Shown: positions 34,931-48,272, numbered from the stretch's first letter. The stretch: DNA of 64,000 nt from Linnemannia schmuckeri (GCA_029449235.1 JANATG010000002.1:1054001-1118000); one strand, 5' to 3'. The notes: a model not told the origin generated them from the letters alone. Made by a program: numbers and translations.

Positions 34931-37758
34931 ATTTGTTGTTGTTGTGTTGTTGTTGGTAGTTGGGTGTAGAGTTGGTATTGTTTGGCCTGAAAAAAAGTCT
35001 TGGGTTGTGTGTTAAATGAGTGGTGGTTATGAATCCTTGTTTGCAGTATTGTAAAAAATTCGAATAGATCGAGGTGAGCGTTGTTTGTTCCTGGGCTGGG
35101 CGCGGGAAGCTGGGTGACTGTTGGACGAGACGTTCGTGTGTAACCCGAGACGCGGACAGGCATTAAGGTGAGCATGATCGCGGTTGAAAAAAAAGGGGAG
35201 CGAATGTGCGAATGAATGAGCATGCCATTGAATAAAAGATAAAGGTAAAGAAAGAAAGAAAAAAACGAGTGTTGTTAGTGAACAGTTGTCAACAGCCAAC
35301 TTTCTTTTTTATGCTCCAATCGAAAATTGCGGTTGGTCTGGCTCGATCCTTCTTTTCCGTCTTCTCTTCTTTTCTCCTTCTCTCCTCCCTCGTCTCTCTT
35401 CTGTCTGTCTCTCTCTCTCACTCTTCTTCCTTTGCTCCGCCTTCTCCTTGTCACCCCTGTTTCCCAAAAACCCGCCTCTCTTCCTTTGCCTTGTTTCCCT
35501 CTCGTACTTCTTACCCTCCCTTCCTCCCTTTCTCCTTTCGTTCTCGGCTTGTCGCCTCCCCTTTTCTCTCGTTCTCATGTCACTCCCGCCGTCCAATTCA
35601 GTCCACTGCGTCTTCTCTCATCTCTATTTTTCTCCGACTTTTCTTTCTTTTGATATCTTTTTTCTCTTGTTCAGGCATGTTGATCTCCTTGTTGCAGTCG
35701 TTCTTGTCTGTACTACTCCTTTCTATCGCCTTTGTTTTATCTCCCTTCCTTCGCATTCTCTCTCTTCAGCCCTATTGAGCGTCTACCCGACACGACCTTC
35801 AGTTGTGAGTAAGAACAACGAACTGAAAATCTCTCGAAACTCTAAAAAGAGGATATTTTGTAAAAGGGTCTTGTCTCCTTCCCTCACTTCCTTCCTTTAC
35901 CTTCTCTCTATCTCCAGGACACCAGTCAGGCAGGGAGAAAAAAAGGAAAGGGCCGAAAAAAAAGGAGTTTTGGGAATGAAAGACGTAAAAGCAATTGGCA
36001 AGATAGAATACCAAACAACGTCCAAAAGAAAAAGAAAGTAACAACGAGGGGGAAGAGGGAAAGGGGAGGAAAAAAAAGAACCAAACCAAATCCCAGATAA
36101 AAAAAAGGGAGAGAGATGCACCCGCCCACCCTCCTGTACCCCCAGGAGAAGCATTGTTCGCTAAACCCTTTTTTTTACTTCTTAAAACTCGTTGTTGCAA
36201 CTCTTTTTTTTTTTTTTTTTTTTTCTTTTTCTCGTTCGTTCGACTCGACTCGACTTGCTTTCACTCCGCTTGTTTCGTATCATGTCGCCATCATTTCGTT
36301 TCACTCCCGTTCCATGATATGCCTTTCTCCCTCTTCTTTCCATCCGTTTTCGCTGTTCGTGTTGTTGCTGTTGTTCCATTGTAATGCGACTCCTCCCGTT
36401 TGTTCCTCGGGTCTTAGCTGTCCCCTCCCCCTCCTTTTTCCATTTTCCGAATTTTTTGTGTCTTTGCAATTACCTTTTTGTGAGTGAAAAAAGGCTTGAT
36501 CGATTTGAGTATTGAGAGCGAGGCTTGTTGACTTTGATGGATTAGGTTCCTGTTGATTTGTTTCCTTTGTCCTGGATCCTGTAGTTGGTTGGTGAAGTTA
36601 AAGGAGGTTGGTGGGCGAACGGTTGACGATCAAGGCGTGTGGTGATGACTTGCTGACTGGTTGAGACGGACGGTCTTGAAGAGTCAGACGACGGTGGGAA
36701 AAAAAAAGCGGGCGGTGACGGCGACCGGTAGAGACGACGATGTGAGCGAAGACGGAAAAACGGTACGAGGGGGCTCTTGAGGGATGATTTCCACTTGATC
36801 GGCGGTGTTGGCTGTGTGGATGTGATGTGTGTGTGAACTTGAATGTGTGACCTTGGATCGGGGATGACCGTTAGGACTTGATGTGGACGAATGGTATGTG
36901 GTTACTTGACGGAGGGAGATGAAAAGGGTTTCTTGAAACTTGGGTTGAGTGGGTGGGACGAGACTTGGACTTGAGACTTGCGGAGGGGACTGGCTGGCTT
37001 GCTTGAGTGGATCTTGGTAAGGGGAAGGAAGGTCGGCTGGCTTGCGGATGGTGGTGATGGGTTGAAGGAGAAGGAGAGAAAGAAAGAAGAGGAGAAGAGA
37101 AAAGCCAGTTGATGAACGAGATGCCCTTTTTATACGGGTTTTTTCTGTTGTTGATTGTTTGATTGTTTGATTGTTTGTTGATGAAGAGTGGTGAGGGTAG
37201 TGGTAAGTTGGTGTGTGTGTGTGTGTGGTAGCGGTTGCTTTGCTGGGTGAGTGATAATCGGGTGTGAGAGAGTCTGTTTGTATGTTTGTGTGTAATATGT
37301 GTGTCCAGTTTACAGTCCATTTGAGTCCAGTCAATTAAAAAAAAAAAAGTCAAAAAAAAAGTAACAAAGAGTTAATGAGTGCAATGGTGATTGATGATGA
37401 TGATGATGATGGCGGGTGGTAGTGATGATGACTGATGAACCCAAAAGAAGAAATATTAACCCACTCTGGGGGCAAAGTAAAAAGGATACAAAAGGGGGGA
37501 CAGGAGGAGCATCGAATGCACGATGAATGCCGCTACTTTATTCTCTCTCTCTCTTTCCCTCTTATTTTTTTTCTTTCTTTCAACATTTTCCCTTTTTTCA
37601 TTACACTTCATTCTTTTTTGTCCCTCCTTCCCTCTTTCCCCCTATTGAATACAAAATAAAAAAAAAAAGTAAGTAAGCGCGGGTCGGGGTGTTTGTTATC
37701 AAAAGGGAAATCCGTTCAATTGGACTCATTAGAAGAAGGAGTGGGAAGGGCGGAAGTA

Positions 37759-37786
37759 CAGACAGACAGACAGACAGACAGACAGA
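37759..37786 (+). repeat. (CAGA)7 microsatellite
   Basis: About seven uninterrupted tetranucleotide units in non-coding sequence, followed by degenerate units to about 37830. Confidence 0.85.
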
Positions 37787-40700
37787 ACCGACAGGGCCGA
37801 CAATACAGGACAGACAGACGGGCGGAACTCATTTCTCTTTGTTCATCATCGATTCAGCAACAACAAAGAATAAAGAACTTATTTTTTTTAGAGAGTTCGC
37901 GGAAAAAAAACATTGAAGGGAAAGGGAAAAAAGGGACAGAGGGATTCTCTTTTTCTTGTTGATGTTGTTGATGTTTTCCAGCTGGGGTGGACTGGAGTAA
38001 ATGTGGGTTCAACGATCACTCCTCTCCATCGCTCGGGCTGGACGAACTTGGACACGGACTCGACCCGACTCGCCTTAACTGAGACGCGTTTAGTCATACA
38101 GGTAAAAAAGGGTAGGGTTTTTAATTATTATTATTTTTTTTTTTTTGGGCAAAGAAGTAATGAACGACATGAAATGACAGAAGAAAAGTTGCAGGGAAAG
38201 GAGAGTGGAGTTGGAAGGAAGAACGGACATGGAGAGCGAAAGGTTTTGAAGCATGGAAACGCATGATAGTGACATTAAATGTTTGCGTTTAACGTCAACA
38301 TGAAAATGCAACGGCATTTACTATGATGACAACGAGCGAAAAGCACAACGGATTGAGAAAACAGTGATAGACGAGCAAAGAGGAAAGGTAAGCAATTACT
38401 GTCAGCAACTGCAATGTCGATAGCAGCAACACGGCAGCGACAATAGCAAACAGCAGAAAAGAACGATTGAGTTGATTGAAATCTCAGCCATTCATTCGTT
38501 CATTCGTCCATACATTCATTTCCCTTGTTATCATTCCAGTTCATGCTTAAACCATGGTGCAACACCTGCATCTAAAAGCAGGGCGGATTTTTATTTGTTT
38601 TTTTCTTTTCATTCAATTCAATGAAAAACTTTGAAAGTAAGCAATGTGCAAGGGGGCCTCACCGACAATCAATGAATGGGCTTTTTTTTTTTATATCTTT
38701 TGTTTTTCATACCCCTCGCGGCTGGAATAAATAATTGGGTTTACCGTTAACGCGTGCGAGGTGAAAAATGAGAGAACATGAGAACGAGTGAAAGAGAAAG
38801 ACAGAGAGATTAAGGGAAATAAGAACGAGAAAAGCGAGAGCAACATAGTAAGGGAAGCGGACCAAAAGGACCAAGAATGAAGGCTATGTTGTTGGTGTCT
38901 CTTTCTGCTGCTCTCAACACTTCACAACGACAACAGCAGCTACAACAACAACAAAAATCTGGCTTCGATTGCTCACTCCATCGCATTCTTCTCTCCGGCT
39001 CTCAAGTCAACAAACATTTTTTTTTCTCTTTTACTTTTCTTCGCTTTCCCTCCGAACACGCATAGAAGTAACAGAAACAACTACGGAGAGAGTGAGCGCT
39101 TGTGTTCACAAAAAGGCATGATATGACATGAGGGGATGCATTGGTGGTTACGAGAAGGATGAGAAGAGACACAGTAAGGTGTAGGACAGGTTAGGAATGT
39201 CCTTCTTTCTTCGTAGCTTTATTTTTCTCCATTCGTTCTTTTTCCCTTCAACATCACCATCATCATCATTGCCCCCTGCTCCCTATTATGAAATATCTAT
39301 TGAGGCTGCAAATACATCATTGGAAAAGAAAAAAAAAAAAGGTATCGATCCGCGGAAAATGGCCGAGTGACAAGGTAAGTGAAAGTGAAAAGGGCCAGAT
39401 CGTTCCGTTCGAGACACACACAGAAGAAAAAAAAAAAAGGAAAAAAAACACGTTATGTTGGCAACTTAGCCTGGCGAGGAGGTAGGGATGCATTAAGCGT
39501 AACAAAAAAAAGATACCGGGAACCCTTTCCAAATGCTTCGGGTACTCTTGTTTTAGTTCAAATGATAGCGTCGCTTTACTTTCATGTTCCCCTTCAAATG
39601 GCGCAGAGACAGAGAGAAAAGGAAAAAAAAGTAACGAGAGTAAAAGGAAAGAGAGAGATAGATGTGTATGCATGTTACGCATTTGTTTACTCAATGTGCA
39701 GTGAGTGAAGACGGCATTTGGGCGTAGTTCGTTTTTTTTGTGTCTGCGATATTCAATCCGCCCATTCATTCATCCAATCCGATGCCCTATCTATGCTTTG
39801 TCTCTCTCTTTGCTTTTGCTCTCGTCCCTCTTCCTCTCCGACCGACCAGCGGACATGACAGACCAACCCCTCGTCTCCCCTTTTTTGTGCAATGGTGGCT
39901 GCATCATTTTTACTCCTTGGCCAATGCGAAATGCATTGGAATGGTACACAAAGATCAGGGAGACGGAGAGAGCAAGCGAGAGAGCAAGAAGGGGGAAGGG
40001 AGACGGAGAAGGGGAGAGAGAGGAGTGGAAGGGGATTGTCCATGTAGGGTTCTATTCGTCCATTTGTTGTTTATAAAGGAATGGGCTTGTTGTTTGTTGT
40101 TGTTTATATTGTTGTTGTGTTCCCATTGCAGCACAAAAAAATAAGGGGCGATTGATATACATACATACGTACATGCACGCGCATGGTGTTGTTCATGTTT
40201 ATGTGTATGTTTGCGTTTTTCTTGTTTGATGCTGTTTTTATGATTGCAACTTGCAGGAGTCGTAGCAAAGCACAGGAAAAGGATGAAGCCTATCGAGATG
40301 AGACAGACACACTTACAGAAAGAGTCAGGCATAAGGAAAAGGGAGGAGTATAAGAAAGAAAACACAAAAAAAAGTATGCTTGTGGTTGCGTTTAGACCCA
40401 TGAACCTGGTGTTCCGTTGACTTGTTCTGCAGCTTTTTTTTTGTCTTTATTCAAACAGAGTGACAACCCCTTTTCCTTTCTTCCTTCCTTTCTTATTTTC
40501 CCTTTTCCTCTCGTCCTTTGCCCTTATCTTCCCTGACCTTCGCCCTTTGGATTCGTTTCCCTTCTTAATAATGTCTTCGGACTTCTTTTTCTTTTTTTTT
40601 TTTTTTTTTTTTTTTTGTTTGTCGTGATTATGTCCTTCTCATTCGGGCGCACACCTCCCTTTACTCGGTTATTACCCAAGATGCGAAGGGAAGAGAGACA

Positions 40701-42637
40701 ATCGTTCTGTTTGTACACGTCCCCCGTTCCTTCGTCCATTATCAAATGAACCTCCCTTTCTCTTCATCTTCCGTTTCTTCCTTTGGCCGCTTTCTGTCTT
40801 TTTACTTTTTTTCGATTGGGGTTTTATTGTTGAATAGACTCATTGGCACGGAATAAGCGTGGCTGAAATCTGGGAAAGAAAAACAAAAGGAACGTTCACA
40901 AAAAAAAAAATACAAAGATCCTTTTTCTCCCTTCTTTTTCTTCTTCCCCCTTCCTTGACGGGAAAACGAGTCTGCGGGAAGAAAAATTTGTTAATGCGGC
41001 GGAAGGAGCTGACCCAAAAGGCGCACACACTTAGTAACACATACAAAGAAAAAGAAAAAAAGCGTCAGACTGGTTCGGGAATCAAATTCGGCCCTTTTTT
41101 TTTTTTTTTTCTTCTTCCAATGATGAAGGATACGACGACATTTGGAGTAATGAGTGTCTGTATGCATTGTTATCCTCTCTATTTTTCTTTTGTTGTCTTT
41201 GTCAACCTTTGCTCTTGGTTTGGTTTGGATTGCTAAACAAGGGATCTCTTTTCCCTTTTCCTTTTCCTTCTTGGCAACGAAAATGGGGGCGAGTAGCTGG
41301 CAGAGGGGCTTGATCGACCGATACTGTGAGGAAGTAAAAGGATGTGGAAAGAAGGGGCGAGGTCTAGACAAGCGGTACATAGAAAACTAACGACAAAAAA
41401 ATCCAGCTCTCCCTTCCTTCTTTCCTTCCTTCCCAATATTTGCTTCCTTTCCCTTTTTCCACTCTCTTTTTTTGGTTATTCTTTCCAGCTCAAACGATAA
41501 ATGCGAATGCAGGAATTCATGCACTATAACAGTTCAGAGGTAAGAGGAGGATGATAGGAGAAAAAGGAAAAAAAATAAGTTGTTTTCTTTTGTTAGAACG
41601 AAAAGAACGAGCCAAATGGAAAGAGACGCTCCCGTATTTTCTCCTAGACTCTTCTTTTTTATCTTTTGAAGCGTGTACTTTTGCTGCAAAGCAAAAGAAA
41701 AAGGCGCTACTTTAACGATCACTCTTCCTTTGTCCGGAGATATAGTATGTTTTCATACTTCAAAAAGGGAGAGTTATCAAGGTACCAGATGCGAGTAATG
41801 CGAAAAAGAAAAAGGCGAATGGGAAGAAGGAAAGTCAATTAATGAAAAGGGTGTGTGAGAGGAAAAAAAGGAAAGAAGGAGTAAGACACCGAATAGAGAT
41901 AGCAGCAAGAGTTCAAGTACAAAATGAAGAAAGAAAGAAGAGAGTTAAATACACTTTGACATAGGTACTTATGCTCCTGACATTCGCATACGTAGAACAC
42001 TTGCGACAAAAAGGAGAAATAAGCGAGGCGCAAGTAAGGTGGAATTGCTCCTTGTTTGACTTGAAACAAAACCATAGGGGTGTTGTTTGTTTGGAGTTAT
42101 AGTGTCTTCGATATGTGTGCGATATTTGATGTGTGATGGCATTAGCAGCAGTAGTCGAAGCGTGTATATGTGTCCCAAAGCCTCAAACATCCCTAATCCC
42201 TTAATGCGCAAAAAAATAACGCGTCCCAATGCAAAATCTAGGATTCTCCATGCTCCCTTTTATACTTTTTCGCGACCCACCTAGCATCTCTTCCCTCTCT
42301 CCATTCCCCCTTGTTGCGCGAACTGTTTTTTTCCCGCGCTTTTTACCATCCCTACTTTCCAGCCAACCCAACCGCTTTTCCACACCCCCTGATCGACGCG
42401 TTTTTCTTTTTTCAGCGGACAGGGAAGGCAACAGCATGATGCACGCAAGCGCGCACACACACACACAGCAGAGATCGGGTGAGCTTGATGCAAGGGAAAA
42501 AAAATGTAATAATTACAATACCAACAACCCTATTCAACCTGCCCTCCCTCTTTCCCTCGTGTCGACGATCGATGGTCTTTCACCCCTCTTTTTTCTGTTG
42601 TTGTTATTGTTGTTGTTTGTGTCTCTGTCTCCTTATG

Positions 42638-42638
<1 letters not shown>

Positions 42639-42681
<43 letters not shown>
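42639..42681 (+). repeat. Poly-T tract (43 nt)
   Basis: One of the two longest homopolymers in the window, in the stretch without genes. True length may be affected by assembly. Confidence 0.85.
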
Positions 42682-44962
42682 CACCTGTGTACCTCTTTCC
42701 TTGGCATTTTTTTCCTTCTGTGCGTGCAAGTGTGTATGTTTATGGGAACACAAGAAAAAAATGGATCATGCTATCATGAAAAAACCTTTTTTTCTTTATT
42801 TAACAAACACAGGCACAAACTAAACCAAAAACCATGAGGGTCATCCGTTTGTTGGTCAAAATATTTTAAACAATTGAATAATGCATGGGTTGTTTGTTAT
42901 TCAAAAGATTAATATTCAAAGTGAGAGGAGTGAGTAACAACAACAAAGAAAAAAAGGACGCTAGACCATTGGATCATGGATATCGGGGTTTTTTATGTTA
43001 TTCGTTCTATATTTTATTAATCAACGATTGAATTGAAGACATGGAGGTAGAAAAATATATAGGGTCGTACCCATCTCATGGGCCACGATAAGAGAAGAAA
43101 AAAGCGGCGAGAGAGAAGTTGAAGATGGAGACACAGAAGAATAATGGTAAGCACGAATTTTTTTCTCGCTCTTCTTCCCTTCGGCGAATTATTCTCATCC
43201 CAGAAACACCTTCTTTCATGCAGACTTTCTTCCCATCCCCTTCTCGTCTCATTACCTTACGATACCATTCTTTTGTTTTTGTTTTGTTCTTTTGGATCAA
43301 TTCATTCACCTTCTGCGTACCTTATTCAGTTTTTGTTATAGTTGTCTGCCCTCCTTCATGCATGTCGTTCTGCTTCTTTGGATATTTTTTTTATTGCATA
43401 CTCCCCTGGACTTTTGGGCCTTTGTTTTTTGGTTCAACTGCTCTTTCTCTCTTTCTCTCTCCCATTTCTTTTGCCGCAGCTCTCTGCTCAGCAGAGCAGC
43501 GGCAGAGCACACTGGTAGGTGCACCAATAGGCCCATGCGAGAGATACGATTCGTCCATCATCATCTCATCCTATCCATCGTGAATACTCCAAAGAACTAA
43601 AAATAAGCGCCAAAAAAGTGAGCGTTTTTGTTTTTCTATTCCTTGTTTGGATTTCAGTTCATTGGTGGATCGGTATTGCTGTTAGATCGGGTGAGATGAG
43701 GTTTGGGCCTTCAAAGCTCCGATTGCGTGGCTTTCTCCAGTGCTGTTAGGCTTCCTGTTTTTTTTAATGAGAGAGGGTTGAAATGAAATGTGTTGAGAGA
43801 TTTTGTTTGTATTTTTATATACTGCTGCATGGGCCATCATACCAAATCAAAAGAAGGACTTTCCTCACATATACATACACACATACAAAGTACACTCCAA
43901 TCCACGCACGCGACGCGTTTGTTTGTGTCCCTCACTCCCTCCCTCTCTTGTCCTATCAACACTGGCCTATGTTTGCTTTTTTCTGTATTGCTGCCTCTTT
44001 CAGTCTATTCAGTCCCTTTTCTTCGCTGTACATTTTGAGTTGTTCCTTGTATTCAGTTAGGGTTACAAATTTCTCAATTCAATTTACTATTCCTTTTTGC
44101 CCATGAATATTTATTTGTTTGTTTGCCTTTTTTTTAATGTTTTTATTTGTTTCGCTGCAAGGTTGGCTTTTTGTTCAACCTACTTATTCTCCCTTTTTGT
44201 TCTAAACGCTGTTTTCTCTCCCGCTCGAGTCAAATCTGCGCGGGAAAAAACCCCTCATTCATACATACCCTGTCCTGCGTGCTTGCGTACAACTTCCAAC
44301 TGAAAAAGGGGGGGCGGAGAAGAGAGAGGAGAGGGGGTCCGACCCATAACCACACCACATGAAAAGAATTACAAGGGTTACTTTGTACTCAGTGCGAAGA
44401 GCGCGGAAAACAAAAGACGAAGAGAGGGTACATGAAGGAGGAAGAGAAGGAAGAGGAAGAGGAACTGGGTGACTTGAAGGAGATTGGAGTTTTGACGTGT
44501 TGTATGTGTGGTTTTTTTACCCTTTTTTGCCTCTTGTGGGAGAGGGGTGGGATTTTAGGTATGGTTATTATGCATTTTTTTTTTTCCATTTCGTCTGTCC
44601 GTCTGTGTTTGAATGAATGAATGGTGCATTGGATGCAAGGGGAGGAAGGGGGAGAGAAAGCAGTTAAGCGGGTATTGGTGCACTTTGCATTTTTGTTTTT
44701 TGAATCCTTTGAAAATAAATGACAATACCTTGTAGGGAGCAACAGAAGCATAGAGCGAGAGAGTCGGTCGCGGCAGTGCTCTTGAGTCGGGAGAGGAGGA
44801 TAAAGGCGAGTACAACATTGAACGGTGGCAAAAAGTGGGCGAAGAGATAGAGTGTAAAAAAGTTATGCATGTTAGTGAGTCGATGATCATACAGACTTCG
44901 ATCTCGGGCATGTAAAAGGTTGTAGCGGAAAGGTTTGCATTCTACAGTACTGTATCTTTCTG

Positions 44963-44998
<36 letters not shown>

Positions 44999-46499
44999 CG
45001 AGGAGAAACGAGAAGAAAGTGCCCAGGCAGAAAAAGCATTTTTCTGTGTTCAGTTTCATTCGCTATCCTATTGAGCCAGTATCCTCACTCGACTCTCTCT
45101 CACACACCCTCACCCTTCTCCATTCTTCGCCAGTTGTCCGAGTTCGCTTTTCGTGTCACTCTCCCTACGATCTGGCTCTCTCCTATTGCGCTCCTTCTCA
45201 ACCTCCAGCATTCCTTTCTCTCTCCTCTCCTTTTCCTTCCTTGCATCTTTTGATGGCTATCACCCACCATCGGAAAGCCTATTTGTTATTCATGCAAAAA
45301 AGCAAGGCAGTACTTAAGTCAAGCTATACAAATTATCCAGAAAGATAGGCATTGTACCAATTTTTTTGCAACCAAAGCTTTTTCTTTTTCTTTTTTTGTT
45401 TGTGTCTCTGATCCCCCCGCATGGCATAATGCGATGCCTCAGCGGGAAGAAGAAAACCCCCCAAGGAGGACGTAAACAGCCGGCCGACAGACTAACCCTG
45501 CAGCGGGCATTATTTTTTATCCCTTTTTCTGGTCCTTTATTTTTTTTTTTTTCTTTTCTGTGCATGTTCGCTTGTTGATGATTTTGTGCGTATGAAAGTA
45601 TTTGCATTACTTCACTAGTTGTTGAGGTCTTCGTTGTTTGTGAGTAGTTTTGGTCGTAGAAGCAGTAGATGGTTGGTGAGAGGAACGACGTATTTACTCA
45701 AGCGATATATTATTGCCATCGCTTGCCACGTCCACGTATGTGCATTTTCCTCCCTCTCCTTTGACTCTATCCACTTTTTCATTCCTACCTTTATCTTTGC
45801 CCTCCTTGTTCATCCGTCGTCATCCTAGTATTCCTTGTCACGCATTTTGCTCCTCCCTTTCTCTGCAGGAACCTCTTCCTCCCCAAAAGCAAGCAAAGCA
45901 GTAACGCGACCAAAAAAAAGTATCTTACGCACACAAAGAGCATCATCAAGCCAGAAAAAGAAAAAAAAATAACCATACAACATTGTTCGTCCTAGCATTT
46001 TCCATCTATTCTTTCTGTCTAGTAGACAAATGTACTAACCTAGAGATACAGATATAACGACGACTACGATGATGATGACAGCGAGGCTCGTTGATGAATT
46101 GTTCAAGTTCATATGCAACAGCAACAGCAACACATGCACAAATTGTCACATCTTTATCCCGCATGATTGCAACGTGCGAAAAAAGAAAATCATCCCGTAG
46201 TTCCCGTCATAGTTGTCTTGTCATAATTGTCATAATTGCCATGCTTTTCGTTGACTGGACACTTGTTCATCTTCCTTTCCTCACCCGCTCCTCGTACCCC
46301 TCACCTGCACCGAGGGGGAAGGAGGGGCGTTGTTAATCTTTTCACCTTTTTTTTGCATAAAACTACGCCCAACTTCTCCCAGCTCATTTTCCCAGTAGTT
46401 GGATTGTCAATCCTCAGCATCTCTTCCCCATCTACTTTTCCCCGACTGCAGAAGGCATAGGACAGAAGGCGAGCAGTTGTGAGCACTTTTTCAGGGCTT

Positions 46500-46516
46500 C
46501 CCCCCCCCCCCCCCCC
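46500..46516 (+). repeat. Poly-C tract (17 nt)
   Basis: A second long C run, downstream of the 3' end of the dynein light chain gene, followed by CT-rich sequence. Confidence 0.9.
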
Positions 46517-46736
46517 TCCCCCTACTTTCTTAAAGAGTACATGATCAATGGTGTTTGCATACGACTTGCTCAATTTCTTGTACTTTCCCGTACATGCAGC
46601 GTTAAGAGCACTCCCTAGTGGCGTTACTCCCGTAGGTCTCCTGCGTCTTTGCTTGCATGCGCGGGATGTCATGTATCCGTTGTTGCCATGCACTGTTGAT
46701 ATCGTTGTTTTATTACTTTTCGTGCGGTTAGAAGGT

Positions 46737-48272
46737 CTAGTAGTAGAACACTGCAAACGCAACAGCAGCACACCACAACGAGTCCTGAGAACAGCAAGCA
46801 TGAGCATCAAAGGGTGGTAAATGAGAATTTTAATCAGTGGATGAGACACGACGCGTTTTTTTAACTTTTTTTTTGTGAGTCAGCGAAATAATCGAAAATA
46901 TATCAGCCTTAGCACCATGATGGAGAAAGGAACTTACGTTAGTGAAGAATGCTTGTGCAGAGCCGTCGGATTCCTGGTCCCAGTAGCATCGGGCGTCCAT
47001 CCTTGCGCCCTCGCCCAGGTTCTCGCCCAGCACCACATTGACCACATACTTGTATCGTCCCAAGTCCAATTCTAGTTGTGCGTGAAGTAGAAATTTAAAA
47101 AGCAGATGGTTTCTTTAGTCAGCCTGTAGGGATATTCCTGTTTCCCTTTGTCGTGCCTTCAAGCTAGGTTGACGTTCCTGTTTCCTTGTTATATCCATCG
47201 ATGTATTCCATATTCTCTTACTCCTGATATTAGTGTTGCATGACAATTGGTGTTGGATTCCTTGAGTAGTCATAGAGTTCTCCTGTTGTCCTGAGTTGTC
47301 GTAAGGTCCTTTTGTTGTCCTTGTTCTACCATAGGGTCCTCCTGTTTGTTGTCCTTGTTGTACTTAGTGTCTCCAATTCCCGTGAACGATCGCTTTGCTA
47401 TCGAGTTCCTGTGGTAGCTTTGTGGTCGAATCCTTGCGTAATTCTGGCTGTTGGGTTCCTTGCACTTGATATGGGGTCCCTATCGATCGTTGTTGTTAAG
47501 TCCATGTAAAACGACTGCCTTTGTTGTCGGGTTCTTGCGCGGTTCTGGTTGATGGGTGGGTTCATGTGATAGTTATTGTCTTGTAGTAAGCGTTTGTGTG
47601 TTCGAGACCTTCCGGTGTTTCGCTCGTAAATGTCTCTCGCATCCTTGCAAATTGACTGTCATTTGAGGTGCATTTTGCATGTTGTATGCCCCTTCCTTTG
47701 CTACTGGTGCCCCTTGCATCAGTATTGTGTCTCTCTGCCTCTCTGTCCTTGAGCTGTTGAGCATACCGATAAGTTTCGCTTTGACTTCTTCTGCGATGAG
47801 TTTAGACATCCGTTGTGCTTCGTCGGCATTGTAGACCTTGTGTTGGAGGTGTGTCTGAAGGATCTGTTGCATGAACTTTGTCGCCACCGCTGGACGGAAC
47901 CTATTCTCATCAACGTTGGCAAAGCATGAAGGGGTTGTTGCATGGTTAGTGCGCCTTCCAAAAGATGTTGATCCTGTTCACTCCCTGCATTCATTGGCAT
48001 TCGGCGTCCGTGTTTTGTCCAAATTACTTTTGCATAAAGGTGGGCCGGAGGGAGATGGAGTCCCGATGGGAGTCACGGTCGGAAGAAGTCGAGTTGCGGC
48101 CGATTCCTCCTCCTGGAGTAGATGAGGAAGAGTTGGAGTCGTTGCTGGGCTGATGCTGATGATGGGCCGGCGCAAAGGAGGACGGAATGCCGGAAGCAAC
48201 ACTGCCTCTGTCGACAGAGGCCGAGTCGTCCGAGGAAGAGGCTGTTGAACCGATGCTGTGTCCTCTTTCCAT
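46737..48272 (-). CDS. DYNLT2B: Tctex1-type dynein light chain, DYNLT2B (TCTEX1D2) like
   Basis: Four exons on the minus strand: 48028-48272, 47767-47900, 46938-47071 and 46737-46784, giving 186 residues. The first 80 residues are Ser/Asp/Pro-rich disorder. The Tctex-1 fold follows: FRPAVATKFMQQILQTHL, YNADEAQRMSKLIAEEVK, LGRYKYVVNVVLGENLGEG, RCYWDQESDGSAQAFF and the last exon NDSLWCAAVAFAVFYY. Tctex light chains dimerise and bind dynein intermediate chains, linking the motor to cargo. The strings RYKYVVNVV-GE-GEG, CYWD-SD and FF-NDSL-C ... FYY resemble TCTEX1D2/DYNLT2B, a light chain of the ciliary dynein-2 motor, more than cytoplasmic DYNLT1. All phases agree. The paralogue call is from memory of the family, not a tree. 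Confidence 0.87.

Larger units (their letters stand above)
34931..46736. other. 11.8-kb stretch without recognisable genes
   Basis: I found no conserved exon on either strand. The sequence is a patchwork of strand-asymmetric blocks: CT-rich on the plus strand at about 35300-35780, 36120-36480, 42240-42600, 43120-44060 and 45050-45250; CT-rich on the minus strand at about 35930-36110 and 36490-37330. Such blocks precede genes elsewhere in the window, so transcripts may start here. Simple repeats are dense: (CAGA)n at 37759-37786, (GAT)n near 37394-37411, T runs of 43 nt at 42639-42681 and 32 nt at 44965-44996, and a 17-nt C run at 46500-46516. Frames inside (for example 36684-37334, minus) look like leader sequence rather than protein. 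Confidence 0.5.

Noticed and set aside
35269..36041. Overlapping Ser/Leu/Phe-rich plus-strand frames (169 and 251 codons)
   Set aside because: All arise from a polypyrimidine block and look hydrophobic only because TTT/CTC/TCC codons dominate.
36684..37334. 216-codon minus-strand frame rich in Thr, His, Ser and Pro
   Set aside because: The composition follows from CA/CT-rich leader-type sequence; no domain and no good start context.
37380..37830. Possible CRISPR-like or satellite array
   Set aside because: Only simple microsatellites (GAT and CAGA units) without spacers.
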